Below are positions 1 to 8,664 of a DNA stretch of 64,000 nt, piece by piece. The DNA is from Rhodovarius crocodyli. GTDB taxonomy: Bacteria > Pseudomonadota > Alphaproteobacteria > Acetobacterales > Acetobacteraceae. The translations under genes and the position numbers were made by a program. The notes under the pieces were generated by a model. The model had not been told where the DNA came from. It made no database searches and worked only from the letters and a program-made list of their open reading frames with translations. Positions within the stretch are counted from its first letter, which is position 1, and the number at the start of each line of letters is the position of its first letter. The DNA lies in the NCBI RefSeq assembly GCF_004005855.1, contig NZ_SACL01000002.1, forward strand, positions 62,001-126,000. The letters run 5' to 3'.

Positions 1-279
1 GCCCGTTCCGAGGTGGTCGAGGGCGTGATCGTCGAAAAGGGCTCCGTGCTGTCGATGGGCGTGTTCCTGTCGGCCACGACCAAGATCATCGACCGCAACA
101 CCGGTGAGATCTTCATCGGCCGCGTGCCTTCCTATTCGGTCGTGGTGCCGGGCAGCCTGCCGGGCAAGCCGCTGCCGGACGGCACGCCGGGCCCCAGCCT
201 GTACTGCGCCGTGATCGTGAAGCGCGTGGACGCCCAGACCCGCAGCAAGACCAGCATCAACGACCTGCTGCGTGACTGA
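1..279 (+). CDS. dapD: 2,3,4,5-tetrahydropyridine-2,6-dicarboxylate N-succinyltransferase, C-terminal part
   Basis: This is the C-terminal 92 residues of DapD, which succinylates tetrahydrodipicolinate in the succinylase branch of lysine and meso-diaminopimelate synthesis in the cytoplasm. The open frame runs in from the left edge. Visible residues include the end of the left-handed beta-helix ([19 protein letters not shown]) and the typical C-terminal stretch [14 protein letters not shown] and CAVIVKRVD. The stop overlaps the GTG start of dapE by 8 bases, so the two are translationally coupled, and the next enzyme confirms the pathway. The start lies outside the window. Confidence 0.95.
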   Translation, partial: ARSEVVEGVIVEKGSVLSMGVFLSATTKIIDRNTGEIFIGRVPSYSVVVPGSLPGKPLPDGTPGPSLYCAVIVKRVDAQTRSKTSINDLLRD

Positions 280-1423
280 CCCGGTGGCGGCGGCCAAGGC
301 CGAAGGCGCCGCCGCGGCGCGCGACGCGCTGGCCCTCGCCCAGGCGCTGATCCGCCGCCGCAGCGTCACCCCCGCCGATGACGGCGCGCTTGACGTGGTC
401 CAGGGCGCGCTGGAATCGCTGGGCTTCCAGTGCTGGCGCCTGCCCTTCGCCGAGGTGGACAACCTGTTCGCCCGGCGCGGCACCGCCGGCCCGCATTTCT
501 GCTTCGCCGGCCACACCGATGTGGTGCCGCCGGGCGACGAGGCGCTGTGGCGCCACCCGCCCTTCGGCGCCGAGGTGCATGACGGCGTGCTGTACGGCCG
601 TGGCGCGCAGGACATGAAGGGCGACATCGCCGCCTTCATCGCCGCCATCCCGGACGATCTGCCCGGCAGCCTTTCCCTGCTGATCACGGGCGATGAGGAA
701 GGCCCCTCGGTCAACGGCACCGTGAAGGTGCTGGAATGGATGGCCGCCAACGGCCAGATCCCCGACGCCTGCCTGGTGGGTGAGCCCACCAGCAAGGCCG
801 TGCTGGGGGACACGCTGAAGATCGGCCGTCGCGGCAGCATGAACGCCTATGTCACCGTGCATGGCACCCAGGGCCACAGCGCCTATCCGCAAAAGGCCGA
901 CAACCCGGTGCACCGGCTGGTGGCGGCCATCGCGGAGCTGACCTCCAAGCCGATCGACGACGGCAGCGAGTGGTTCGAGGCGACGACGCTGCAGGTGACC
1001 GGGTTGCAGGTGGACAACACCGCCACCAACGTCATCCCGGCCGAGGCGCGCTGCTTCCTCAACATCCGCTTCAACGAGCGCCACACCAGCGCGAGCCTGA
1101 CCGAGCACCTGCGCGAAGTGCTGGCCCGCCACGCCCCCCGCCACGATCTGCGCGTTGTGGTCAGCGGCGAAAGCTTCGTGACCCAGCCCGGCCCCTTCGT
1201 GGATGCGCTGGTGAAGGCCACGGCCCGCGCCACCAACATCACGCCCCAGCTCGACACCGGCGGCGGCACCTCCGATGCGCGCTTCATCACGCGCTATTGC
1301 CCGGTGGCGGAGCTCGGCCTGGTCGGCAGCACCATGCACAAGACCGATGAATGCGTGCCGGTGGCGGAGCTTGAGGCGCTGTCCCGCCTCTACGCCAACG
1401 TGATCCGGGAGTTCTTCTCCTGA
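272..1423 (+). CDS. dapE: Succinyl-diaminopimelate desuccinylase
   Basis: DapE hydrolyses N-succinyl-LL-diaminopimelate to LL-diaminopimelate and succinate, feeding lysine and peptidoglycan synthesis. It is an M20-family zinc peptidase of 383 residues, the usual length. Metal-binding and catalytic motifs are visible: GHTDVVPPG (His81, Asp83), GAQDMKGD (Asp114) and GDEEGP (Glu142/143). The C-terminal GGTSDAR and [14 protein letters not shown] segments are diagnostic for DapE. The GTG start at 272 sits inside the end of dapD (8-base overlap). An earlier start is not needed, because the conserved region begins at about residue 17. Confidence 0.96.
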   Translation: MTDPVAAAKAEGAAAARDALALAQALIRRRSVTPADDGALDVVQGALESLGFQCWRLPFAEVDNLFARRGTAGPHFCFAGHTDVVPPGDEALWRHPPFGAEVHDGVLYGRGAQDMKGDIAAFIAAIPDDLPGSLSLLITGDEEGPSVNGTVKVLEWMAANGQIPDACLVGEPTSKAVLGDTLKIGRRGSMNAYVTVHGTQGHSAYPQKADNPVHRLVAAIAELTSKPIDDGSEWFEATTLQVTGLQVDNTATNVIPAEARCFLNIRFNERHTSASLTEHLREVLARHAPRHDLRVVVSGESFVTQPGPFVDALVKATARATNITPQLDTGGGTSDARFITRYCPVAELGLVGSTMHKTDECVPVAELEALSRLYANVIREFFS

Positions 1424-1443
1424 TCCCCGCATCGCGTCACGTC

Positions 1444-1965
1444 GTGGCCGGGCTGATGGGCGCGGGCCTGCTCGCGCGCGGGCAGGGGCTGGGCATGGCC
1501 GCCTTCGACGGCTCACCGCAGGAGGTGCGCCGCAGCTTCTGGGCGGCGGCGCTGAGCTTTCCGCTGTTCTTCGCGCTGGCGCGGATCGCCGGCGTGGACG
1601 AGCCCGTCAGCTTCCCCTGGCTGCGGGAGGCATTGAGCTTCACCATCACCTGGGTCGTCTTCGCGCTGATGTCGGAGCGCATGGCCACCGTCTCCGGCTA
1701 TGGCCGCAACTGGCCGCGCTTCATGTCGGCCTGGAACTGGTCGAACCTGATCCAGTACGCGGTGCTGCTGGCCGCCACCATTCCCGGCCGCTTCGTGCCC
1801 GATGTCGCGGAGCAGATCGTCTCCCTGGTCGCGGTGGGCTATGCGCTGTGGCTGGAATGGTTCGTGACGCGGCAGGCGCTGGGCGTGCCAGGGCCGATGG
1901 CGGTGCTGTTCGTGGTGCTGGATGTGGCGCTGGGGCTGTTCATCCATGGGCTGATCGGGGGGTAG
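1444..1965 (+). CDS. Hypothetical multi-pass inner-membrane protein
   Basis: A 173-residue protein of unknown function with four or five hydrophobic segments: about residues 30-48, 64-78, 100-115, 121-138 and 150-170. I do not recognise the family. It starts 20 bases after dapE, with GTG at 1444 or ATG at 1456, neither with a convincing ribosome binding site, and probably shares the dapDE transcript. It ends just before the hairpin array at 1976-2204. The conserved-looking AWNWSNL motif between helices 2 and 3 could help a search. The gene is supported by its length, codon bias and operon position. Confidence 0.7.
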   Translation: MAGLMGAGLLARGQGLGMAAFDGSPQEVRRSFWAAALSFPLFFALARIAGVDEPVSFPWLREALSFTITWVVFALMSERMATVSGYGRNWPRFMSAWNWSNLIQYAVLLAATIPGRFVPDVAEQIVSLVAVGYALWLEWFVTRQALGVPGPMAVLFVVLDVALGLFIHGLIGG

Positions 1966-1975
1966 GGCTCACCCA

Positions 1976-2204
1976 TTGAGGGGCTCTGCCCCTCAAACTC
2001 CCCGCCAGGAGATAATATCTCCGGGACCTGATAATAGTTTGGCGCCTTACCTTCGCAGGTGGGGCGCCATTTTCATTATAAATATCAATGAGAAAAACAT
2101 TGGCAATGGTGAGTGCCAACTGCCTGGGTCCAGGGCCGCTACGGTCCTGGCGGGGACGCAAGGGGCAGGGCCCCTTGCTGGAAGCCTGAGGGCAAAGCCC
2201 TCAG
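1976..2204. repeat. Array of seven short inverted repeats in a convergent intergenic region
   Basis: The 235-base gap between two convergent genes is almost filled by hairpins: 1976-1996 (TTGAGGGGC, 3-base loop), 2008-2022 (GGAGAT/ATCTCC), 2040-2069 (TGGCGCC/GGCGCCA), 2100-2119 (TTGGCA/TGCCAA), about 2130-2150 (CCAGGGCC/GGTCCTGG, one wobble), 2159-2177 (CAAGGGGC, loop agg) and 2186-2204 (CTGAGGGC, loop aaa). The last overlaps the stop codon of the downstream binding-protein gene. It may serve as a bidirectional terminator, and may also be a dispersed REP-type element. Arms are exact as read, but the origin is inferred. Confidence 0.75.
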
Positions 2205-3781
2205 CCCATCTTCATCCCCCAGAACACCAGGATGTGGTCCGCCACCACATCGGTCAGCCGCGTCGAGTGCGCCATCATGATCTGGTACGAGCCGAGCGGA
2301 ATGATGAACACGTCATCATAGGCGATGCGCTGGATGCGCTCGACGATCTGCATCTGCTTCGCCCGGTCGGTCTCATTCGCGAAGGCGTCGCGCAGGGTCT
2401 CGATCTCGGCGTTTTCCGCCCAGCCGACATAGCCGCGCCGGCCGCGCCCATCCACGTTCAGGTTCATGATGGGGCTCAGCAGATCCAGGTCGCTCCAGAT
2501 GCCCCAGGCGATGGACCAGCCGCCCTCGGCGATCGGCGCGGGGCGCGCGCGGCGGGCCAGCAGGCTGTTCCAGTCCATGCTGTCCACCCGCACCTTCATG
2601 CCGATGCTTTTCAGCACCTGCTCGGTCAGCGGCGCCAGCGCGCTGGCATTGGCGAGGTCCGCGGGGTGCAGGATCACCACCTCCTCGCCGTTGTAGTTGC
2701 CCTCACGCAGCAGGGCGCGGGCGCGGTCCAGGTTCTGGCCGGTGGGGGCGCCCGCATCGGTGGCATAGGGGCTGTCGCAGGTGAAGATGGCGCGGCACTC
2801 GCGCACCAGGCTGTCGTCGCCGACCTGGGCGGCCAGGTAGTCGCGCTGGCTGACGGCGTTCAGCACCGCCTGGCGGATCGGCTTGCGGTCGAAGGGCGCG
2901 TTCAGCCAGTTCAGCCGCATCAGCTGGGTATTGCCCGCGCCGCGGCGGGCGATGCGGATGTTCCGGTTGCGCCGCATCAGCTGCAGCATCTCGGGCGAGA
3001 CGCCCTCGATCAGCTGGATCTCGCCGGTCTGCAGCGCGCTGGCGGCGGTCTGCTGGTCCGTGATCTCGCGCCATTCGATGCGGTCGAAGTGCACCACCTT
3101 GCCGCCCGCCAGGCCGCTCGGCGGTTCCGCGCGCGGCACATAGCGGTCGAAGCGCTCATACACCACGCGGTCGCCGGAGCGATGCTCGGCCGCCACGAAG
3201 CGGAAGGGGCCGGAGCCCACCACCTCGGTGATGCGCTGGTCCTCGGGGATGTTCACGATGCGGGCGGGCAGGATGAAGGGCACCGGGCCGCCGGGCTTGG
3301 CGAGCGTTTCCAGCACCAGCCCGTAGGGGCGCTTCAGCACCAGGCGGAAGCTGCTGGCGTCGATGGCCTCCAGCTTCTCGGACGCATTCATCAGCCGCGT
3401 GCCCATCAGGTCACGCTTCCACCAGCGCTGGAGGGAGGCGATGCAGTCCGCCGAGGTGACCGGCGCGCCGTCATGGAAGAACAGCCCGTCGCGCAGGGTG
3501 AAGGTATAGGTCAGCTGGTCGGGCGAGACGGTGAATGCCCGCACCATCTGCGGCTGGGGCTGCATGTTCTTGTCCATGGCGAACAGCGTGTCGTAGACGA
3601 GGTAGCCATGGTTGCGGGTGATGTAGGCGGTGGTCGCGAAGGGATCGAGCACGCCCAGCACCGCATGCATCACCACCTTCAGGGTGCGCGGGCCGGTCTG
3701 GGCCATGGCGGGTGTGGTGGCCGCCATGCCGGCGGCGGCGGCGCCCATGAGGCCGCGCCGGCCCGTGCTGAAACCTGTCAT
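2201..3781 (-). CDS. ABC transporter substrate-binding protein, peptide/nickel type (SBP_bac_5)
   Basis: A periplasmic solute-binding protein of the DppA/OppA family, probably for peptides or related compounds. The mature region begins LKVVMHAVLGVLDPF and includes the hallmark LTYTFTLRDGLFFHDGAPVTSADC. The N-terminus has a Tat-like signal (GRRGLMG, hydrophobic Ala-rich core, cleavage near AMAQ). I chose ATG 3781 because AGGG lies 9 bases upstream; ATG 3790 is also possible. A longer frame to 3913 would overlap the upstream ggt gene and push the signal peptide inside. No permease genes are adjacent, so it may be an orphan receptor. Its neighbour ggt suggests gamma-glutamyl or peptide substrates. 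Confidence 0.88.
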   Translation of the reverse strand: MTGFSTGRRGLMGAAAAGMAATTPAMAQTGPRTLKVVMHAVLGVLDPFATTAYITRNHGYLVYDTLFAMDKNMQPQPQMVRAFTVSPDQLTYTFTLRDGLFFHDGAPVTSADCIASLQRWWKRDLMGTRLMNASEKLEAIDASSFRLVLKRPYGLVLETLAKPGGPVPFILPARIVNIPEDQRITEVVGSGPFRFVAAEHRSGDRVVYERFDRYVPRAEPPSGLAGGKVVHFDRIEWREITDQQTAASALQTGEIQLIEGVSPEMLQLMRRNRNIRIARRGAGNTQLMRLNWLNAPFDRKPIRQAVLNAVSQRDYLAAQVGDDSLVRECRAIFTCDSPYATDAGAPTGQNLDRARALLREGNYNGEEVVILHPADLANASALAPLTEQVLKSIGMKVRVDSMDWNSLLARRARPAPIAEGGWSIAWGIWSDLDLLSPIMNLNVDGRGRRGYVGWAENAEIETLRDAFANETDRAKQMQIVERIQRIAYDDVFIIPLGSYQIMMAHSTRLTDVVADHILVFWGMKMG

Positions 3782-3806
3782 CGTGAACATCCCTGTCTTG
3801 TTGTGA

Positions 3807-5504
3807 TCAATTCTGCTTCTGCCGGCGCGGGTCCGGCCAGAATGAGGTTCCCTCACGTGCCAGCCCGCCGCCATAGCCCATCGCGACCCCATCGGCACGC
3901 CAGCAGGCGGCACCGGTCATCCTGCTGCCCTCGAACAGGATCGCGCTCATGCCGCCGGCCACATGGTCCGTGGGCACCACGGCATGGCCCTTCGCGGCCA
4001 GGGCCGCATGGATCTCGGGCGGGAAGCCGCGCTCGACCTCCGCATCATGGCCGTGGGTGAAGACGCGGGGCGCCTCCACGGCTTCCTGGATGGACATGCC
4101 GTGGTCCACCACATTCATCACGAACTGGAACACGGCGGACGGAATGCGGTGCGCCCCCGGCAGGCCCACCGCGAACAGCGGTGCACCGTCACGGAAGCCG
4201 ATCATGGCCGAGATGCCGCTGGTGATGCGCTTGCCCGGCTGCAGGGATAGCGCGTTCCCCGGATGGGGGTCGAACAGGTACATGTAGTTGTTGGGGATGA
4301 TGCCCGTGCCCGGGATCATCACCCGCGCGCCGAACAGGCTGTTCAGCGTCTGGGTCGAGGTGACGATGTTGCCCGCGCCATCGGCGATCGTCACATGGGT
4401 GGTGTTGGCCGATTCGATGCTGAGGACATGGGAGGTGTAGTCATGCGTGCGCGCCGGGTCGATTTCCGGCCGGCGCTGATGGCCGTATTCCTTGGAGACG
4501 AGGCGGGCCACCGGCACGTCGACGAAGGCCGGGTCGGCGGTGGCGGCGCGGCGGTCCGCGGCGGCGATCTTCAGCGCCTCCAGTATCAGATGCAGCGTCT
4601 CCGCCGTGCCGAAGCCACTCTGGCGGATGTCGAAGCCCTCCATCAGGTTCAGCATCTGCACGACATGCACGCCGCCGGAACAGGGCGGGGCAGGGCCCAG
4701 CAGGTCCACGCCGCGATAGTTGCCGCGCACCGGCTCGCGCTCGACCGTGCGGTAATTCTCCAGATCCGCGAGGCGCATGGTCGAGCCCTGGGCCTCCAGC
4801 CATGCCGCGATGCGCTGGCCCAGCTCACCGCCATACATCCAGTCCGGGCCATGTTCCGCGAGGCCGCGCAGGGTGGTGGCGTACTCCGGCATCCGCAGCC
4901 AGGAGCCCGCCGGCAGCGGCTTGCCGCCGGGCAGGAACATGGCGGCAAGGCCCGGGTCCAGCTCCAGGTCGATCGCGGTTTCCTCGATGCAGGTCGCGAG
5001 ATAGGGCGTGACGCGGAAGCCGTTGGCGGCATGGCGGATGGCGGGTTCCAGCACGGCCGGCAGGGGCAGTGTGCCGAAGCGTTCCAGCACCTCGCACCAG
5101 CCCTTCAGCGTGCCGGGCACGGCGATGGCGTTGATGCCGCGCCGGTTCTCGCGGTCCACCGTCTCCATATAGTCGGGCCAGGTGTCGGCGATCGGGCGGT
5201 ACATGTCGGGCCGCGCCAGGGCAGGGGCGGTGGACAGGCTGTCCAGCACCACCTCTCGCCCATCCGCCAGGCGGATGACCGCCACGCCGCCGCCGAAGAA
5301 GCCCACCATCATGGGCTCCACCACCGTCAGGGTGAACAGGGCGGCCACCGTGGCGTCGATGGCGTTGCCGCCCATCGCCATCATCTCCATCGCCGCCGCC
5401 GAGGCCAGCGGGTGGTTGGTGATGGCCATGCCGCGCTCCGCGGTCACCGGTGTTTTCTCGGTGGCGAAGCGTGTGCCGGGCTGGGCGCGCCAATCATGGG
5501 TCAT
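3807..5504 (-). CDS. ggt: Gamma-glutamyltransferase
   Basis: Gamma-glutamyltranspeptidase/hydrolase (Ntn-hydrolase fold) acting on glutathione and other gamma-glutamyl compounds. The self-processing site is present: NTTHVTIAD, whose first Thr of TTH (about residue 368 of this 565-residue form) would become the nucleophile of the small subunit. Other family motifs are ATDPAFVDVP, PGKRITSGISAMI and GLPGAHRIPSAVFQ. ATG 5504 (MTHDWRAQPG) is chosen; the frame extends to 5546 but adds an unconvincing leader. No clear signal peptide is seen, unusual for a bacterial GGT and suggesting a cytoplasmic form. It lies 26 bases upstream of the binding protein and downstream of the LysR gene, all minus strand. 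Confidence 0.92.
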   Translation of the reverse strand: MTHDWRAQPGTRFATEKTPVTAERGMAITNHPLASAAAMEMMAMGGNAIDATVAALFTLTVVEPMMVGFFGGGVAVIRLADGREVVLDSLSTAPALARPDMYRPIADTWPDYMETVDRENRRGINAIAVPGTLKGWCEVLERFGTLPLPAVLEPAIRHAANGFRVTPYLATCIEETAIDLELDPGLAAMFLPGGKPLPAGSWLRMPEYATTLRGLAEHGPDWMYGGELGQRIAAWLEAQGSTMRLADLENYRTVEREPVRGNYRGVDLLGPAPPCSGGVHVVQMLNLMEGFDIRQSGFGTAETLHLILEALKIAAADRRAATADPAFVDVPVARLVSKEYGHQRRPEIDPARTHDYTSHVLSIESANTTHVTIADGAGNIVTSTQTLNSLFGARVMIPGTGIIPNNYMYLFDPHPGNALSLQPGKRITSGISAMIGFRDGAPLFAVGLPGAHRIPSAVFQFVMNVVDHGMSIQEAVEAPRVFTHGHDAEVERGFPPEIHAALAAKGHAVVPTDHVAGGMSAILFEGSRMTGAACWRADGVAMGYGGGLAREGTSFWPDPRRQKQN

Positions 5505-5588
5505 AAGACAACCTGACAGTCTGAAAGCCCAAAGTATCAGCCCCAAGCCGTTGATCGGTCCAATAGGCGGTAAGGCAAAATTTGAGAA

Positions 5589-6518
5589 TTACAGATTATC
5601 AAACCTGAAGCCCCGCGCGAACTGCACGAAGTTGCGCACGGCGGGCGACAGCTCCGTCCGCCGATGCGCGATGGCGAGCTCGGACCTGATCTCCGTGCCC
5701 TGGATGGCGCGGAAGACGATGCCCGGCAGCGCCACGCAATTCACCGATTGCGGCACCAGCGCGACGCCCAGCCCCAGCGCCACCATGCTGACGATGGTCA
5801 TGAAATCCTGCCCCTGCGGCCCCATGCGCGGCGTGAAGCCGGCCGCCAGGCAGGCGCGCATCGTGTGCTCATGGAAGCTGACGCCGGGGCCGTGGCGCGG
5901 GGTGATGAAGGTCTCTCGCGCCAGGGCGGAGAGCGGGACCTCGGCCGCCTCGCCGGCCGGGTGGCGTGCCGGCAGGGCCAGGGCCACCGGTTCCTGCAAC
6001 AGCGGAAAGCTCGCGATGCCCAGCGGCAGTTCCACCGGCGGGCGAATGAAGGCGATGTCCAGCTTGTCCTCCGCCATCGCGCGCAGCTGCTGCTGCATCT
6101 CCATTTCGGCGATCTGCAGTTCGGCTTCCGGGTGCTGCTCGCGGAAGCCGCCCAGCACCGCGGTCAGCGCGCCGGTATAGGCCGCGGAGCCGACATAGCC
6201 GATGGCGATGCGGCCCAGCTCACCCCGCCCGGCGCGGCCGGCGGTGACGAGGGCGGCCTCGGCCTGGGCCAGGATGCGGCGGGCATCGCGCAGCAGGGCC
6301 TCGCCGGCCAGGGTCAGCGAGACACCCCGGCGGGAACGGTCCAGCAGGCGGGCGCCCGCGATCTCCTCCAGTGCTGCGATCTGCTGGCTGAGGCCGGGCT
6401 GGGCGATGCCCAGGCGCTCGGCGGCACGGCCGTAGTTCAGTTCCTCCGCGACGGCGACGAAGTAGCGCAGGTGGCGGAGCTCCAGGGCGGAGCGGGAGGG
6501 GCGGCGGCCGGAGGGCAT
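5589..6518 (-). CDS. LysR-family transcriptional regulator
   Basis: A 309-residue LysR-type regulator. The N-terminal winged helix-turn-helix is clear: LRHLRYFVAVAEELNYGRAA, then LGIAQPGLSQQIAALEE at about residues 35-55. The effector-binding domain follows (GRIAIGYVGSAAYTGAL; FITPRHGPGVSFHEH). Start 6518 (MPSGRRPSRS) is preferred to the far-upstream 6593, because the HTH begins about 15 residues in and the 6593 start lies inside the AT-rich hairpin element. It is divergent from hyuBA and upstream of ggt and the binding protein, so it plausibly controls this catabolic island; a T-N11-A dyad sits in the intergenic region. The effector is unknown. Confidence 0.92.
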   Translation of the reverse strand: MPSGRRPSRSALELRHLRYFVAVAEELNYGRAAERLGIAQPGLSQQIAALEEIAGARLLDRSRRGVSLTLAGEALLRDARRILAQAEAALVTAGRAGRGELGRIAIGYVGSAAYTGALTAVLGGFREQHPEAELQIAEMEMQQQLRAMAEDKLDIAFIRPPVELPLGIASFPLLQEPVALALPARHPAGEAAEVPLSALARETFITPRHGPGVSFHEHTMRACLAAGFTPRMGPQGQDFMTIVSMVALGLGVALVPQSVNCVALPGIVFRAIQGTEIRSELAIAHRRTELSPAVRNFVQFARGFRFDNL

Positions 6519-6566
6519 GGGTGCAGGATGGGGTGGGGCGGTGCGGGCGTCGAGGGGGAAGGGAAT

Positions 6567-6603
6567 CTTCTTTTTCTGTAGAAAAAGAAGCAAAAAGACT
6601 TTT
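6567..6603 (-). repeat. AT-rich hairpin unit, copy A (REPIN-like)
   Basis: Read on the minus strand, this is AAAAGTCTTTTTG followed by a perfect 10-bp hairpin, CTTCTTTTTC/GAAAAAGAAG, with a 4-base loop. It is extremely AT-rich against a GC-rich background. A second related unit lies 25 bases away in the opposite orientation. The hairpin could also act as a terminator or spacer between the divergent LysR and hyu genes. Confidence 0.8.
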
Positions 6604-6628
6604 ATGATTTTGCGTTCGTAAAACTAAC

Positions 6629-6662
6629 AAAAGTTTTTTGGTTCTTTTTTACAAAAAAGAAC
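6629..6662 (+). repeat. AT-rich hairpin unit, copy B (REPIN-like)
   Basis: Read on the plus strand, this is AAAAGTTTTTTG followed by a perfect 10-bp hairpin, GTTCTTTTTT/AAAAAAGAAC, with loop AC. Head sequence and layout match copy A, but the arms differ at the G/C position in a compensatory way (GTTC..GAAC versus CTTC..GAAG). That suggests the structure itself is conserved. Confidence 0.8.
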
Positions 6663-6762
6663 AATATAACTGATGTTTTTGTTGAATATCTTTTGGGGCT
6701 CCGCCTGTCATTCCGGCAACGCCCCGCTCTCCCGCATCCTGCCCCATTTCGGGGCGTCGAAC

Positions 6763-6779
6763 GATAAGCCATCCTTATC
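6763..6779. promoter_or_regulatory. Candidate LysR-type operator (T-N11-A dyad)
   Basis: GATAAG-ccatc-CTTATC is a perfect 6-bp dyad whose T (6765) and A (6777) are exactly 11 bases apart, the classic LysR-box pattern. It lies in the divergent region between a LysR gene and the hyuBA operon, about 85 bases before the hyuB start. A role in regulating one or both units is inferred. Confidence 0.55.
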
Positions 6780-6862
6780 CGTCAGCTTGCTTTATCAGGA
6801 TTGGACATCATAGCTCCCGCGCCCCGATCCTCCCTGCACCGCGCACCGGAGAGGTCCCGCCG

Positions 6863-8650
6863 ATGTCATCGCCTGCCTTCGATCCGTTCGAGTTCGAGCT
6901 GTTCCGCAACTCCCTGCTCTCGGTCGCCGATGAGATGGCGCTGACGGTGCATCGCACGACCTATTCCACCGTGCTGCGTGACAACCTCGACTACTCCACG
7001 GCCTTCTTCGACGGCCAGGGCCGGATGATCGCCCAGGGCTTTTCCCTCCCCTCGCATCTCGGCTCCATCCCGACCGCGCTGGGCGCCGTGATCGAGCGCT
7101 TCAAGGGCGACATCCACGAAGGCGACGTCTACGCGCTGAACGACCCGTTCCATGGCGGCATGCACCTGCCGGACATCTTCATCTTCAAGCCGATCTTCGT
7201 GGATGGGGAGTTGGTGGCCTTCGCCGGCACCATTTCCCACCACACCGATGTGGGCGGGCGCGTCGCGGGCTCCAACGCGCCGGACAGCATCGAGATCTAT
7301 CAGGAAGGCGTGCGGATCAAGCCGATCCGCATCTACGACCGCGGCGTGAAGAACGAGACCTTCTTCGAGATGCTGCTGATGAATGTCCGCGTGCCGGACA
7401 TGGTGGCGGGCGATATCCGCGCGCAGCTCTCGGCCTGCCATGTGGCGGAAGTGGCCTTTACCGACCTGTGCCGCAGCTATGGCGTCGAGAAGGTGAAGCT
7501 GCTGGGCGAGGCGATGCTGGACCACTCCGAGCGCATGACCCGCGCCGAGATCGCCAAGCTGCCGGACGGGGTGTTCGCCTTCGAGGACTACCTGGACGAT
7601 GACGGCATCGATGTGGGCAAGCCCATCGTGCTGAAGGTGACCGTCACCAAGAAGGGCGAGAGCATCCTGTTCGACTGGACCGGATCCTCCCCGCAGGTGC
7701 GCGGCGCGCTGAACTGCACGCTGTCCTTCACCAAATCCGCCGCCTATTGCGGGCTGTTCTCCGTCATGGAGAACCGGGTGCCGAACAATGACGGCGCCTT
7801 CCGCGCGATCGACGTGGTGGCGCCGCTCGGCACCATCACCAACTGCGTTCACCCGGCCTCGGTGGCGGCGCGCGGGCTCACGGGCTTCCGCATGGTCGAT
7901 ACCGTGTTCGGCGCGCTGGCGCAGATGGTGCCGGGCAAGGTCACGGCGGCGGGTGATGGCGGCAACACCAACATCTCGATCGGCGGCTACGACAAGGATC
8001 GCAAGCCCTACATTTTCTGCGACTTCACCTGCTGCGCCTGGGGCGGGCGGGCCTTTGCCGACGGCATCGACGGCAATTCCCACATGTTCGCCAACATGGC
8101 CGGCCAGTCCAGCGAAGTGATCGAGGCCGAGAACCCGCTCTTCGTGGAATGCTATGAGCTGGTGGGCGACCGGGGCGGCGCGGGCAAGTTCCGCGGCGGC
8201 GCGCCCTATCGCCGCGCCTATCGCTTCCTGGGCGAGGAGGCGGTGATCTCGATCCGCTCCGACCGGCGCGACATCAAGCCTTACGGCCTGTATGGCGGCT
8301 ATCCGGGCGGGGTGTCGCAGAACATCATGACCCGCGCGGGCGGCGAACCCGAGCTGTACCCGGCCAAGTTCTACAATCAGATCCGCAAGGGCGACCTGTT
8401 CGTGCATGAGACGGCCGCCGGCGGCGGCTGGGGCGACCCGCTGGAGCGCGAGCCCGAGCGCGTGGCGCGCGACGTGCTGAACCAGTTCGTCAGCCCCGAG
8501 AACGCCCGCATCCTGTACGGCGTCGTCACCGACGGCCGCACCATCGACCTGCCGGCGACCGAGGCGCTGCGCGCCCGCATCGCCTTGGAACGCGGCTGGG
8601 CCGAGGCGCCCTACGCCCTTCGTGACACCCCCAAAGCCGCCGCCGAGTGA
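6863..8650 (+). CDS. hyuB: Hydantoinase B / N-methylhydantoinase subunit B-like
   Basis: A 595-residue HyuB-family protein, the partner of the HyuA ATPase-type subunit in ATP-dependent hydantoinases, 5-oxoprolinases and acetone carboxylases. Family motifs are the N-terminal SLLSVADEMALTVHRT, the NDPFHGGMHLPDIF and ISHHTDVGG segments (likely metal ligands), and AAGGGWGDPLEREPERV near the C-terminus. ATG 6863 follows a good GGAGAGG ribosome binding site. It overlaps or abuts hyuA and is followed by an FAD amino-acid oxidoreductase. The exact substrate cannot be read from the sequence: N-methylhydantoin, hydantoins and 5-oxoproline are all possible. Confidence 0.9.
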   Translation: MSSPAFDPFEFELFRNSLLSVADEMALTVHRTTYSTVLRDNLDYSTAFFDGQGRMIAQGFSLPSHLGSIPTALGAVIERFKGDIHEGDVYALNDPFHGGMHLPDIFIFKPIFVDGELVAFAGTISHHTDVGGRVAGSNAPDSIEIYQEGVRIKPIRIYDRGVKNETFFEMLLMNVRVPDMVAGDIRAQLSACHVAEVAFTDLCRSYGVEKVKLLGEAMLDHSERMTRAEIAKLPDGVFAFEDYLDDDGIDVGKPIVLKVTVTKKGESILFDWTGSSPQVRGALNCTLSFTKSAAYCGLFSVMENRVPNNDGAFRAIDVVAPLGTITNCVHPASVAARGLTGFRMVDTVFGALAQMVPGKVTAAGDGGNTNISIGGYDKDRKPYIFCDFTCCAWGGRAFADGIDGNSHMFANMAGQSSEVIEAENPLFVECYELVGDRGGAGKFRGGAPYRRAYRFLGEEAVISIRSDRRDIKPYGLYGGYPGGVSQNIMTRAGGEPELYPAKFYNQIRKGDLFVHETAAGGGWGDPLEREPERVARDVLNQFVSPENARILYGVVTDGRTIDLPATEALRARIALERGWAEAPYALRDTPKAAAE

Positions 8651-8664
8651 ACGGAACCACCACC

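Larger units (their letters stand above)
6519..6862. other. 344-base divergent intergenic region (LysR / hyuB)
   Basis: No gene is seen. The LysR-proximal half is AT-rich (about 6560-6700) and holds the two inverted hairpin units. The hyu-proximal half is GC-rich, with a small hairpin GCCCC/GGGGC at 6741-6755 and a LysR-box-like dyad at 6763-6779. The hyuB ribosome binding site (GGAGAGG) lies just before ATG 6863. No confident sigma-70 promoter could be fixed. Confidence 0.7.

Noticed and set aside
257-1516. A minus-strand 419-codon frame antisense to dapE
   Set aside because: dapE is certain; the antisense frame is a GC-skewed shadow.
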